A stretch of DNA of 64,000 nt from contig NZ_JARGNB010000009.1 of assembly GCF_030167915.1 (NCBI RefSeq), forward strand, positions 1 to 64,000. The letters are read 5' to 3'. Below the pieces are notes generated by a model. It saw only the letters and a list, made by a program, of their open reading frames with translations. It searched no databases and was not told where the DNA came from. Shown here piece after piece: positions 1-8,540 of this stretch. The position numbers and the translations under genes were made by a program. Position 1 is the stretch's first letter; each line of letters opens with the position of its first letter. Origin of the DNA: Aquabacterium humicola (GTDB lineage Bacteria; Pseudomonadota; Gammaproteobacteria; Burkholderiales; Burkholderiaceae_C).

Positions 1-57
1 AGCGCAGCGAGCGAAGCTAAATGGACGGCGCGCCCCCGAGCCGCTCAAGCCCGGGAA

Positions 58-78
58 GTCGGCCCCCCAGGGGCCGAC
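58..78. repeat. 9-bp perfect inverted repeat
   Basis: Arms GTCGGCCCC and GGGGCCGAC are separated by CCA. The repeat lies in the gene-free left edge (1-186), downstream of the lrp-type gene. There is no T tract on either side, so it is not a clear intrinsic terminator. The C-run/A/G-run core resembles the cores of the composite palindromes near 56.3 and 58.6 kb, but the flanking GGCAGAGCC hairpin of those elements is absent. Nothing else is recognisable in 1-186. Confidence 0.5.
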
Positions 79-186
79 CGCCGGACTCGCGCGATGCGGC
101 CTGCCCGCCCGCGCCTTTGTCGCTCTGAACATCGCCAGTCCTTCGACCACCCACGCGAACGGCCGCAACGGGCCAGCAGCCGCCGA

Positions 187-666
187 TCACAACGGCAGCG
201 CCGTCGTCTTCTTGACCGTGCGCAGCACCAGCATCGAGTTCGAGCGCTCGACCCCCGGCAGGCGCATCAGCACCTGCGTGTGGAAACGCTCCAGGTCCTC
301 GGCGTCGCGGTAGCTGAAGCGGATCAGGTAGTCGTTGGAGCCGGCGACGTAGAAGCAGTCGAGGATCTCCGGCTCGTCGCGCACCGCCTGCTCGAAGGCC
401 GCCAGCTTGGCGTCGTTCATCGTCTGCAGGTTGATGATCGTGAAGCAGGTGCCGTGCTGGCCGAGCGCCTTGGCATTCAGCAGCGCCACGTACTGCGCGA
501 TCACGCCTTCTTCTTCCAGCTGCTTGACGCGCCGCAGGCAGGCCGACGGCGACAGGTGGATGCGCTCGGCGAGCTCGACGTTGGACAGGCGGCCATCGGT
601 CTGCAACTCGGTCAGGATCTGGCGGTCGATCGCATCCAGTTGCGGCTTCGGGCTCTCTTGTCGCAT
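187..666 (-). CDS. Lrp/AsnC family transcriptional regulator
   Basis: The 159-residue protein has the usual Lrp/AsnC length and layout. An N-terminal winged helix-turn-helix (about residues 8-65, with DAIDRQILTELQ and LSPSACLRRVKQLEEEG) is followed by an alpha-beta RAM/ligand domain (about 70-150). An in-frame upstream start at 744 exists, but family alignment begins just after the ATG at 666, so that start is preferred. It is transcribed divergently from the polyamine/amino acid catabolic run that starts at 854. Lrp-type regulators often control adjacent divergent aminotransferase genes; regulation of this locus is therefore inferred, and the ligand is unknown. Confidence 0.9.
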   Translation of the reverse strand: MRQESPKPQLDAIDRQILTELQTDGRLSNVELAERIHLSPSACLRRVKQLEEEGVIAQYVALLNAKALGQHGTCFTIINLQTMNDAKLAAFEQAVRDEPEILDCFYVAGSNDYLIRFSYRDAEDLERFHTQVLMRLPGVERSNSMLVLRTVKKTTALPL

Positions 667-700
667 GAAATTCTTCTGAGGGCTGTAACGTTCGCATGAT

Positions 701-748
701 ATTGCGTCCCCAAGGGTGGGCCCCCAGCGATTGCGCAAGCACATTGCG
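701..748. promoter_or_regulatory. Candidate operator region between lrp-type gene and transaminase
   Basis: The hexamer ATTGCG occurs three times, at 701-706, 730-735 and 743-748. The middle copy sits in the 8-bp palindrome TTGCGCAA (731-738). All lie in the 187-bp divergent space between the regulator (start 666) and the transaminase (start 854). Clustered short dyads in such a space are compatible with binding by the adjacent Lrp-type protein. No convincing -35/-10 pair was found, so this is a candidate only. Confidence 0.35.
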
Positions 749-853
749 TGGCCGGAGGTCTAGAGTTGTCGGCTGTTGCCTGGGTTGCAGAACGACCCGG
801 CAACCCGCCGAGACCCCCTCGCAGAAGCCACCCGCCTTCAGGAGCCCGCCGCC

Positions 854-2173
854 ATGTCCACCTTGGATGCCCAGAGCCTCGATGCCTACTGGATGCCGTT
901 CACCGCGAACCGCCAGTTCAAGAAGGCGCCGCGCCTGTTCACCAAGGCCTCGGGCATGCACTTCTGGACCGACGACGGCCGCCAGGTGCTCGACGGGATC
1001 GCCGGCCTGTGGTGCGTGAACGCCGGCCATGCGCGCCCGAAGATCGTGCAGGCGATCCAGCAGCAGGCCGCCGAGCTGGACTACGCACCGCCCTTCCAGA
1101 TGGCCCACCCGAAGGCCTTCGAGCTGGCCGGCAAGGTCGCCAAGCTGACGCCCGCCGGCCTCGACAAGGTCTTCTTCACCAACTCCGGCAGTGAATCGGT
1201 CGACACCGCGCTGAAGATGGCGCTGGCCTACCACCGCGTGCGCGGCGACGGCGCCCGCACCCGGCTGATCGGCCGCGAGCGCGGCTACCACGGCGTCAAC
1301 TTCGGCGGCATCTCGGTCGGCGGCATGGTCGGCAACCGCAAGATGTTCGGGATGATGCTCGGCGGCGTCGACCACATCCGCCACACGCACGATGCGGCCC
1401 GCAACAGCTTCAGCGTCGGCCAGCCGGAGCATGGCGCCGAGTTCGCGAACGATCTCGAGAACCTGGTCGCGCTGCACGACGCGTCGACCATCGCCGCAGT
1501 GATCGTCGAGCCGATCGCCGGCTCCACCGGCGTGCTCATTCCCCCGAAGGGCTACCTGCAGAAGCTGCGCGAGATCTGCGACAAGCACGGCATCCTGCTG
1601 ATCTTCGACGAGGTCATCACCGGCTTCGGCCGCACCGGCAACCCGTTCGCGGCGCAGACCTTCGGCGTGACGCCGGACATCCTGGTGATGGCCAAGGGCC
1701 TGACCAACGGCTGCGCGCCGATGGGCGCGGTGGCCGTCAAGCGGCAGATCCACGACACCTTCATGACGGGTCCCGAGCACCTGATCGAGTTCTTCCACGG
1801 CTACACCTACTCGGCCCATCCGCTCGCCTGCGCCGCCGGCCTGGGCACGCTCGAGACCTACGAGGACGAAGGCCTGCTGACCCGCGCCCAGCAGCTGCAG
1901 GGCTACTTCGCCGAGCAGCTGCATTCGCTGAAGGGCCTGCCCAACGTCATCGACATCCGCAACTGCGGCCTCGTCGGCGGCATCGAGCTCTCGCCGCTGC
2001 CGGGCGAGCCGGCCAAGCGCGCGTTCAACATCTTCCTCGACTGTTACGAGAAGGGCGTGCTGATCCGCACCACCGGCGACACCATCGCGCTGTCGCCGCC
2101 GCTGATCATCGAACGCCAGCACATCGACCAGCTCATCGACACGATCCGCGGCGCGATCCAGCGCCACGCCTGA
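854..2173 (+). CDS. Class III aminotransferase, beta-alanine/omega-amino acid:pyruvate type
   Basis: The 439-residue PLP enzyme of the class III aminotransferase fold matches the omega-amino acid:pyruvate transaminase group throughout (YWMPFTANRQFK near the N-terminus, SGSESVDTALKMA, IFDEVITGFGRTG). The PLP lysine is K281 in MAKGLTNG. It likely moves the terminal amino group of beta-alanine or a related omega-amino acid to pyruvate. Beta-alanine is an end product of spermidine/diaminopropane breakdown, which fits the polyamine genes downstream. The start at 854 is chosen over an in-frame start at 776 because homology begins at MSTLDAQ. Exact substrate is inferred. Confidence 0.9.
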   Translation: MSTLDAQSLDAYWMPFTANRQFKKAPRLFTKASGMHFWTDDGRQVLDGIAGLWCVNAGHARPKIVQAIQQQAAELDYAPPFQMAHPKAFELAGKVAKLTPAGLDKVFFTNSGSESVDTALKMALAYHRVRGDGARTRLIGRERGYHGVNFGGISVGGMVGNRKMFGMMLGGVDHIRHTHDAARNSFSVGQPEHGAEFANDLENLVALHDASTIAAVIVEPIAGSTGVLIPPKGYLQKLREICDKHGILLIFDEVITGFGRTGNPFAAQTFGVTPDILVMAKGLTNGCAPMGAVAVKRQIHDTFMTGPEHLIEFFHGYTYSAHPLACAAGLGTLETYEDEGLLTRAQQLQGYFAEQLHSLKGLPNVIDIRNCGLVGGIELSPLPGEPAKRAFNIFLDCYEKGVLIRTTGDTIALSPPLIIERQHIDQLIDTIRGAIQRHA

Positions 2174-2235
2174 ACGTCGACCTGCCCGACAACGCGAATT
2201 CCTGAGCCACCGAGGGCCTGCCTAGCGCATACCGT

Positions 2236-3537
2236 ATGACCTTCCTGAGCGCTGATCGTGAACTGACGCGCCACTCGTACTACGCCGCCACGGCCGTACG
2301 GGCTGCGCGGTATGCGGCGCTCGAAGGTGATGCGCAATGCGACGTGGCCATCGTCGGCGGCGGCCTGGCCGGGCTGTCGGCGGCGATCGAGCTGGCCGGC
2401 CGCGGCTTCTCTGTGCGCGTGCTCGAAGCCCGCGAGGTCGGCTTCGGGGCCAGCGGCCGCAACGGCGGCCAGGCGATCCACGGCCTGGCGTGCGACATCG
2501 AGACCGTCGAAGGCCAGCTGGGCCGCGACGAAGCGAAGCGGGTCTTCGGCATGTCGATCGAGGCGCTGGACCTGATCCGCGAGCGCTGCACCCGCTTCGG
2601 CATCGACGCCGACTGGCGCGACGGTTACCTCGGCGTCGCCACTTCGCCGCGCAAGGCGCGCCAGCTCTTCGCCGGCGCGGAGTCGCTGGCGCGGCACTAC
2701 GACTATCCGATGCGCACCATCGAGCGCGCCGAGCTGCCGCAGTGGATCGAGAGTCCGCGCTACCACGCAGCAGTGCACGATGCGCGCTCCGGGCACCTGC
2801 ATCCGCTGAAGTACACGTTCGGCCTGGCCCGGGCCGCGGCGTCGCTCGGCGCGAGCCTGCACGAAGAAACGCCGGTCGAGGCGATCGAGCACGGCGCCGT
2901 CGCGCGCCTGCGCACGCCGCGCGGCACCGTGTCGGCGCGCCAGGTGCTGCTGGCCGGCAACGTCTACCTGCAAGGGCTTGTGCCGCAGCTCGAGTCGCGC
3001 ATCATGCCGGTCGGCACCTACATCATCGCCAGCGAGCCGGTGGGCGAGGCGCTGGCCAAGCGGCTGCTGCCGTCGCAGTCGGCCGTCTGCGACACCGACT
3101 TCGTGCTCGACTACTACCGCTTCGCCGCCGACTCCAGCATGCTGTTCGGCGGCCGCGTCAGCTATTCGACGACGACGCCGATGAACCTGGCCGAGAGCAT
3201 GCGCCAGCGCATGGTGCAGGCGCTGCCGGCACTGGCCGGCGTGAAGGTCACGCACGCCTGGGGCGGCTTCGTCGACATCTCGATGAACCGCGCCCCGGAT
3301 TTCGGCCGCCTGCCGGGCTCGCCCAATGTCTACTACCTGCAGGGCTTCTCCGGCCACGGGCTGGCGCTGACCGGCCTGGCGGGCAAGCTGGTGGCCGAGG
3401 CCATCGGCGGCGACGCGGCGCGCTTCGACACCTTTGCCCGCATCCGCCATCGCCCCTTCCCCGGCGGCAAGCTGCTGCGCACGCCGGCGCTGATGCTGGG
3501 CATGGCCTGGTACCGCCTGCGCGACGCGCTGGCCTGA
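2236..3537 (+). CDS. puuB: FAD-dependent oxidoreductase, gamma-glutamylputrescine oxidase-like
   Basis: The 433-residue flavoprotein belongs to the DAO/PuuB family. The dinucleotide-binding motif VGGGLAGLSA is at residues 40-49, followed by the ASGRNGGQ segment that packs against the flavin in this family. The C-terminal YLQGFSGHGLALTGLAGK is typical of the FAD-binding end. In the Puu pathway the enzyme oxidises gamma-glutamylputrescine to the aldehyde with release of ammonia and H2O2. It lies between the transaminase and the PuuD-like gene, 22 bp upstream of the latter. Family is clear; substrate rests on context. Confidence 0.88.
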   Translation: MTFLSADRELTRHSYYAATAVRAARYAALEGDAQCDVAIVGGGLAGLSAAIELAGRGFSVRVLEAREVGFGASGRNGGQAIHGLACDIETVEGQLGRDEAKRVFGMSIEALDLIRERCTRFGIDADWRDGYLGVATSPRKARQLFAGAESLARHYDYPMRTIERAELPQWIESPRYHAAVHDARSGHLHPLKYTFGLARAAASLGASLHEETPVEAIEHGAVARLRTPRGTVSARQVLLAGNVYLQGLVPQLESRIMPVGTYIIASEPVGEALAKRLLPSQSAVCDTDFVLDYYRFAADSSMLFGGRVSYSTTTPMNLAESMRQRMVQALPALAGVKVTHAWGGFVDISMNRAPDFGRLPGSPNVYYLQGFSGHGLALTGLAGKLVAEAIGGDAARFDTFARIRHRPFPGGKLLRTPALMLGMAWYRLRDALA

Positions 3538-3558
3538 CTCCTGCATGAGACCACCGAC

Positions 3559-4356
3559 ATGAACGCCCCGACCTCTCGACCCGCCGAGCGCAAGCCCGTC
3601 GTGCTGGTGCCGGCCTGCAACAAGCCGCTTGGCGAGCACGTGTTCCACGTCGCCGGCAAGAAGTACGTCGACGCGGTGCGCCTGGCCGGCGCGCAGCCGC
3701 TGATCGTGCCGACCGCGCAGCCCGAGGAACTCGACGCGCTGCTCGACCTCGCCGACGGCGTGCTGCTGACCGGCTCGGCGTCGAACGTGCATCCGAGCCA
3801 CTTCGACGAGGCGGTGCACGACCCGTCGCTGCCGCTCGATGCGGACCGGGACGCGTGGACCTTGCCGCTGATCCCGAAGGTGCTGGCGCGCGGCATGCCG
3901 CTGTTCGCCATCTGCCGCGGCACGCAGGAGACCAATGTCGCGCTCGGCGGCTCGCTGCACCAGGCGGTGCACGAGGTCGATCCCTACGACGACCACCGCG
4001 CGCCGAGCGGCGAGCCCGTCGCCGTGCAGTACGGACCGGCGCACGACGTCGAGGTGGTGCCCGGCGGCGTGCTGGCCGACGTGCTCGACCGCAAGCGCTT
4101 CGCGGTGAACTCGGTGCATGGCCAGGCGGTGAACCGGCTCGCGCCGGGGCTGCGTGTCGAGGCGCGCGCGCCCGACGGCCTGGTCGAGGCCTTCTCGGTC
4201 GCCGAGGCCAAGGGCTTCAACCTCTGCGTGCAGTGGCACCCCGAGTGGCAGGCCGCGAGCAACCCGGTATCGATGCAGCTGCTGCAGGCCTTCGGCCAGG
4301 CCTGCCGCGCCTATCGCGACCGGCACCGCAGCGCCCATCGCAGCCCGATCCCCTAG
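3559..4356 (+). CDS. puuD: Gamma-glutamyl-GABA hydrolase family protein (PuuD-like)
   Basis: The 265-residue protein is a class I glutamine amidotransferase-like hydrolase of the peptidase C26 type. The nucleophile is C119 in FAICRGTQE, and the His/Glu partners are H227 and E229 in QWHPEW. These are the catalytic positions of gamma-glutamyl-GABA hydrolase, which releases glutamate and GABA in the last Puu step. It sits directly between puuB- and puuA-like genes. An alternative assignment would be another C26 gamma-glutamyl hydrolase, but the neighbours favour PuuD. Confidence 0.88.
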   Translation: MNAPTSRPAERKPVVLVPACNKPLGEHVFHVAGKKYVDAVRLAGAQPLIVPTAQPEELDALLDLADGVLLTGSASNVHPSHFDEAVHDPSLPLDADRDAWTLPLIPKVLARGMPLFAICRGTQETNVALGGSLHQAVHEVDPYDDHRAPSGEPVAVQYGPAHDVEVVPGGVLADVLDRKRFAVNSVHGQAVNRLAPGLRVEARAPDGLVEAFSVAEAKGFNLCVQWHPEWQAASNPVSMQLLQAFGQACRAYRDRHRSAHRSPIP

Positions 4357-4444
4357 CGTCGATCCGACGCGGAGCCCGCGGCCATCCGGACGGCTTCACG
4401 CCAACATCGGCCGCAAGACCCGAACCGACGACGAGAGTGTTCCC

Positions 4445-5812
4445 ATGGTGAACCGAGACAACTTCAACTTCAGCGAGCTCGAACAGTGGCTCAACCAGCG
4501 CCGCGTGACCGAGATCGAATGCCTGGTGCCCGACCTCACCGGCGTGGCCCGCGGCAAGATCCTGCCGCGCGAGAAATTCACCGAAGACCGCGGCATGCGG
4601 CTGCCGGAAGCGGTGGTGGCGATGGGCGTGACCGGTGAATTCCCCGAGGAGGGGCCGTACTACGACGTCATCAGCCCGAACGACATGGACATGCACCTGC
4701 GCCCCGACCCGGCGACGGTGCGCATCGTGCCGTGGGCCGTCGACCCCACCGCGCAGGTGATCCACGACTGCTACGACAAGGACGGCCACCTCGTGCCCTT
4801 CGCGCCGCGCTCGGTGCTGCGGCGCGTCTGCGAGTTGTACGCGGCGCAGGGCTGGAAGCCGGTGGTCGCGCCCGAGCTCGAGTTCTACCTGGTCGCCCGC
4901 AACACCGACCCGGACATGCCGCTGAAACCGCCGGTGGGCCGCAGCGGCCGCGCCGAGACCTCGCGCCAGGCCTACTCGATCGACGCGGTCAACGAGTTCG
5001 ACCCGCTGTTCGAGGACGTCTACGACTACTGCGAGAAGATGGGCCTGAACGTCGACACGCTGATCCACGAGGTCGGCGCGGGCCAGATGGAGATCAACTT
5101 CTTCCACGATCACCCGCTGGGGCTCGCGGACGAGGTGTTCCTCTTCAAGCGCACGGTGCGCGAGGCGGCGCTGCGCCACGACATGTTCGCGACCTTCATG
5201 GCCAAGCCGATCGCCGGCGAGCCGGGCAGCGCGATGCACGTGCACCAGAGCATCGTCAACACCGAGACCGGCCGCAACATCTTCAGCAACGCCGACGGCA
5301 CGCCGAGCCAGGAGTTCTACTGGTTCATCGGCGGCCTGCAGAAGTACATCCCGGCGGCGATGGCGCTGTTCGCGCCCTACGTCAACAGCTACCGCCGGCT
5401 GGCGCGCTTCACCGCCGCGCCGATCAACATCCAGTGGGGCACCGACAACCGCACGGTGGGCATCCGCTCGCCGCTGGCCGCGCCCCAGGGCCGGCGCATC
5501 GAGAACCGCGTGATCGGCGCCGATGCCAACCCCTACGTCGCGCTGGCGGCCACGCTGGCCTGCGGCTACATCGGCATCCAGAAGCGCATCGAGCCGTCGC
5601 CCGAGTGCAAGGGCGATGCGTACCTGGGCGACTACCAGCTGCCGCGCAGCCTGGGCGAGGCGCTGGCGCTGCTGCGCGAGGAGAAGGATCTGCACGAGGT
5701 GCTGGGCTCGCAGTTCATCACCGTCTACACCGAGGTCAAGGAGATCGAGTACGCCGAGTTCATGAAGGTGATCTCCCCCTGGGAACGCGAACACCTGCTG
5801 CTGCACGTCTGA
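4445..5812 (+). CDS. puuA: Glutamine synthetase family protein, gamma-glutamylputrescine synthetase-like
   Basis: The 455-residue protein has the glutamine synthetase fold: an N-terminal beta-grasp domain (about 15-110) and a C-terminal ATP-grasp-like catalytic domain with GAGQMEINFFH, the AMHVHQS segment and the NRTVGIRSP substrate loop. It most resembles the PuuA/GlnA3-type gamma-glutamylpolyamine ligases. The reaction joins glutamate to putrescine using ATP. The start at 4445 gives the MVNRDNFNFSELEQWL terminus; the longer frame from 4154 overlaps puuD and is rejected. Another ligase of the same superfamily is encoded at 14489. Confidence 0.9.
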   Translation: MVNRDNFNFSELEQWLNQRRVTEIECLVPDLTGVARGKILPREKFTEDRGMRLPEAVVAMGVTGEFPEEGPYYDVISPNDMDMHLRPDPATVRIVPWAVDPTAQVIHDCYDKDGHLVPFAPRSVLRRVCELYAAQGWKPVVAPELEFYLVARNTDPDMPLKPPVGRSGRAETSRQAYSIDAVNEFDPLFEDVYDYCEKMGLNVDTLIHEVGAGQMEINFFHDHPLGLADEVFLFKRTVREAALRHDMFATFMAKPIAGEPGSAMHVHQSIVNTETGRNIFSNADGTPSQEFYWFIGGLQKYIPAAMALFAPYVNSYRRLARFTAAPINIQWGTDNRTVGIRSPLAAPQGRRIENRVIGADANPYVALAATLACGYIGIQKRIEPSPECKGDAYLGDYQLPRSLGEALALLREEKDLHEVLGSQFITVYTEVKEIEYAEFMKVISPWEREHLLLHV

Positions 5813-5831
5813 ACACGAGGGAGCGAACCAC

Positions 5832-7244
5832 ATGACGATCACCAAGAACCGCAGCACCGCGGACTGGCAGGCCGCCGACGCGAAGCACTTCCTGCATCCC
5901 TTCACTGACTTCCAGTCGCTGGCGAAGAAGGGCTCGCGCATCATCACGAAGGCCGAGAACATCTACCTCACCGACAGCGACGGCCAGCGCATCCTCGATG
6001 CGATGTCCGGGCTGTGGTGCGTCAACGTCGGCTACGGCCAGCAGGCGCTGATCGACGCGGCGACGCGGCAGCTGAAGGAGCTGCCCTTCTACAACGCGTT
6101 CTTCCAGACCGCGACGCCGCCCGCAATCGAACTGGCCGAACTACTGGCCGAGGTCACGCCGCCGCAGTTCAGGCACGTCTTCTTCTCGGGCTCGGGCTCC
6201 GAGGGCAACGATACCGTCGTGCGCATGGTGCGCCGCTACTGGGACATCCTGGGCCAGCCGCAGCGCTCGGTCATCATCGGCCGGCGCAACGGCTACCACG
6301 GCTCGACGATGGCCGGCGCCTCGCTCGGCGGCATGAGCGCGATGCATGCGCAGGGCGGCCTGCCGATCCCCGGCATCGAGCACATCGAGCAGCCCTACTG
6401 GGCCGCGCTTGGCGGCGACATGAGCCGCGAGCAGTTCGGCCTCGCCGCCGCACGCTGGCTGGAGGAGAAGATCCTCGCGCTGGGTCCCGATCGGGTCGCC
6501 GCCTTCATCGGCGAGCCGGTGCAGGGCGCCGGCGGCGTGATCATCCCGCCGGCGAGCTACTGGCCCGAGGTGCAGCGCATCTGCGACAAGTACGGCGTGC
6601 TGGTGGTAAGCGACGAGGTCATCTGCGGCTTCGGCCGCACCGGCCGGTGGTTCGGCTGCGAGACCGTCGGCTCGAAGCCTGACCTGATGACCTTCGCCAA
6701 GGGCGTGACCAGCGGCTACATCCCGCTCGGCGGCGTGATGGTCGGCGACCGGGTCGCCGAGGTGCTGATCGAGCGTGGCGGCGAGTTCGAGCACGGCTAC
6801 ACCTACTCCGGCCACCCGGTGGCCTGCGCGGTGGCGCTGGCCAACATCCGGCTGATCCAGGAGCTGAAGCTGGTCGAGCGGGTGCACGACGACGTCGGCC
6901 CGTATCTTGCGAAGGCCTTCGAGAGCCTGAAGGACCACCCGTTGATCGGCGATGCCGAGACCTGCGGCCTGATGGGCGCCTTGCTGCTCGTCAAGGACAA
7001 GGGCGACGGCCGGCCGTTCAACCAGCCCGGCGGCATGCAGGCCTTCGACGAATCGGTGTCCATCGGCATGGTCTGCCGCGGCCACTGCTTCCGCGAGGGG
7101 CTGATCATGCGGGCCGTCGGCAACCGCATGATCATCGCGCCGCCGCTGGTGATCACCCGCGCGCAGATCGACGAGATGATGGCGCTGATCCGTCGCTGCC
7201 TCGACCTGACGCTGGCCGACGCGCGCCGCGAAGGCTGGATGTGA
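5832..7244 (+). CDS. Class III aminotransferase, putrescine:pyruvate (SpuC)-like
   Basis: The 470-residue protein is a PLP-dependent class III aminotransferase. The Schiff-base lysine is K290 in TFAKGVTSG; other family landmarks are GLWCVNVGYG, SGSEGNDT and VSDEVICGFGRTG. It aligns best with the aspartate aminotransferase/SpuC group, which transaminates putrescine or 4-aminobutyrate with pyruvate. It lies 19 bp after the puuA-like gene, so co-transcription is likely. It could give a direct transaminase route for putrescine, or remove the amino group from GABA made by the gamma-glutamyl route; sequence does not decide. Confidence 0.88.
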   Translation: MTITKNRSTADWQAADAKHFLHPFTDFQSLAKKGSRIITKAENIYLTDSDGQRILDAMSGLWCVNVGYGQQALIDAATRQLKELPFYNAFFQTATPPAIELAELLAEVTPPQFRHVFFSGSGSEGNDTVVRMVRRYWDILGQPQRSVIIGRRNGYHGSTMAGASLGGMSAMHAQGGLPIPGIEHIEQPYWAALGGDMSREQFGLAAARWLEEKILALGPDRVAAFIGEPVQGAGGVIIPPASYWPEVQRICDKYGVLVVSDEVICGFGRTGRWFGCETVGSKPDLMTFAKGVTSGYIPLGGVMVGDRVAEVLIERGGEFEHGYTYSGHPVACAVALANIRLIQELKLVERVHDDVGPYLAKAFESLKDHPLIGDAETCGLMGALLLVKDKGDGRPFNQPGGMQAFDESVSIGMVCRGHCFREGLIMRAVGNRMIIAPPLVITRAQIDEMMALIRRCLDLTLADARREGWM

Positions 7245-7333
7245 TAACCCGGTGGGCCCGAGCGACCCACCGCCTTAGACTGCTAGATCGCCCGCTTCGA
7301 TTGCCCACACGAACTACACCCGGAGGTTGATTC

Positions 7334-8458
7334 ATGAAGTTGTCGTCACCGTTCCGTCGATCGATCACCGCCGCCCTGCTGGGCCTGGCCACCGCGCTGG
7401 GCACCACGGCGGTGCAGGCCCAGGAAGAGGAGAAGGTCCTCAACGTCTACAACTGGTCCGACTACATCGGCGAGGAGACGATCCGCAACTTCGAGAAGGA
7501 AACCGGGATCAAGGTCCGCTACGACAACTTCGACAACAACGAGATCGTCCACGCGAAGCTGGTGGCGGGCAAGAGCGGCTACGACATCGTCGTGCCCTCG
7601 TCGAACTGGGCCAAGCTGCAGATCGACGGCGGCCTGCTCGCGAAGATCGACAAGAGCAAGCTCCCGAACTACAAGAACCTCGACCCGGCGGTGCAGGCGC
7701 AGCTGGGCCGGCTGGACCCGGGCAACGAGCACATGGTCAACTGGCTGTGGGGCTTCACCACCGTCGGCATCAATGTCGAGAAGGTCAAGGCCGCGCTCGG
7801 CGCCACGCCGATGCCGGCCAATGCCTGGGACCTCGTCTTCAAGCCCGAGTACATCTCGAAGCTGAAGTCCTGCGGCGTGTCCTTCCTCGACTCCGCGTCC
7901 GAAGTGGTCCCGGCCGCGCTGCACTACCTGGGCAAGCCGCCCTTCAGCAAGACGCCCGGCGACTACCAGCTGGCCGCGCAGTTGCTGAAGTCGATCCGCC
8001 CGCACGTGACGCTGTTCAGCTCGTCGGGCTACATCAACGACATGGCCAACGGCTCGATCTGCGTCGCGCTCGGCTGGTCCGGCGACATCAACATCGCGCG
8101 CCAGCGCGCGATCGACGGCAAGACCGGCCAGACCATCCAGGCGCTGCTGCCGGCCAACGGCGGGCTGCTGTTCTTCGACGTGATGGTGATCCCGGTCGAC
8201 GCCGCCCACCCGGGCAACGCGCACAAGTTCATCAACTACATCCTGCGCGGGGACGTGCACGCCAGCCTGACCAACAAGGTCTTCTACGCGAACCCCAACC
8301 TCGAATCGAAGAAGCACATCAAGCCCGAGGTCGCCAGCAACCCGACGGTGTTCCTGCCGGAGGCCGAGCTGAAGAAGATGATCCCCCCGGACGCGCTGAA
8401 CAACGACCTGCGCCGGCTGATGACGCGCACCTACACCGGCTTCAAGACGGGGCTGTGA
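7334..8458 (+). CDS. potF: Periplasmic polyamine-binding protein (PotF/SpuD family)
   Basis: The 374-residue solute-binding protein starts with a Sec signal peptide (basic MKLSSPFRR, hydrophobic core, VQA cleavage site near residue 29). The mature protein begins with the family signature VLNVYNWSDYIGEETI and carries the SGYDIVVPSSNW segment found in PotF/SpuD proteins. It captures putrescine or spermidine in the periplasm for the transporter encoded immediately downstream. A good GGAGG lies 10 bp before the ATG. A stem-loop follows the gene and may set its higher expression relative to potA. Confidence 0.93.
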   Translation: MKLSSPFRRSITAALLGLATALGTTAVQAQEEEKVLNVYNWSDYIGEETIRNFEKETGIKVRYDNFDNNEIVHAKLVAGKSGYDIVVPSSNWAKLQIDGGLLAKIDKSKLPNYKNLDPAVQAQLGRLDPGNEHMVNWLWGFTTVGINVEKVKAALGATPMPANAWDLVFKPEYISKLKSCGVSFLDSASEVVPAALHYLGKPPFSKTPGDYQLAAQLLKSIRPHVTLFSSSGYINDMANGSICVALGWSGDINIARQRAIDGKTGQTIQALLPANGGLLFFDVMVIPVDAAHPGNAHKFINYILRGDVHASLTNKVFYANPNLESKKHIKPEVASNPTVFLPEAELKKMIPPDALNNDLRRLMTRTYTGFKTGL

Positions 8459-8502
8459 GCGCACTGCGCCGACGCGCCCTCAACAGTCGATAGCACCCGA
8501 AA

Positions 8503-8526
8503 GGGGCGGCCTTGCAGGCCGGCCCC
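8503..8526 (+). other. Stem-loop between potF and potA
   Basis: GGGGC plus GGCCT pairs with AGGCC plus GGCCCC around a TGC loop, leaving one bulged base. There is no T tract, so it is not a full terminator. Stem-loops after the binding-protein gene often stabilise its mRNA and reduce read-through to the ATPase gene; that role is inferred here. Confidence 0.5.
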
Positions 8527-8540
8527 GCGAGGAGGAGTCC

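Noticed and set aside
17-2167. 716-residue reverse-strand open frame covering the Lrp-type and transaminase genes
   Set aside because: It lies antisense to two well-recognised genes, has no domain pattern and an Arg/Ala/Gly/His-rich composition typical of shadow frames in GC-rich DNA.
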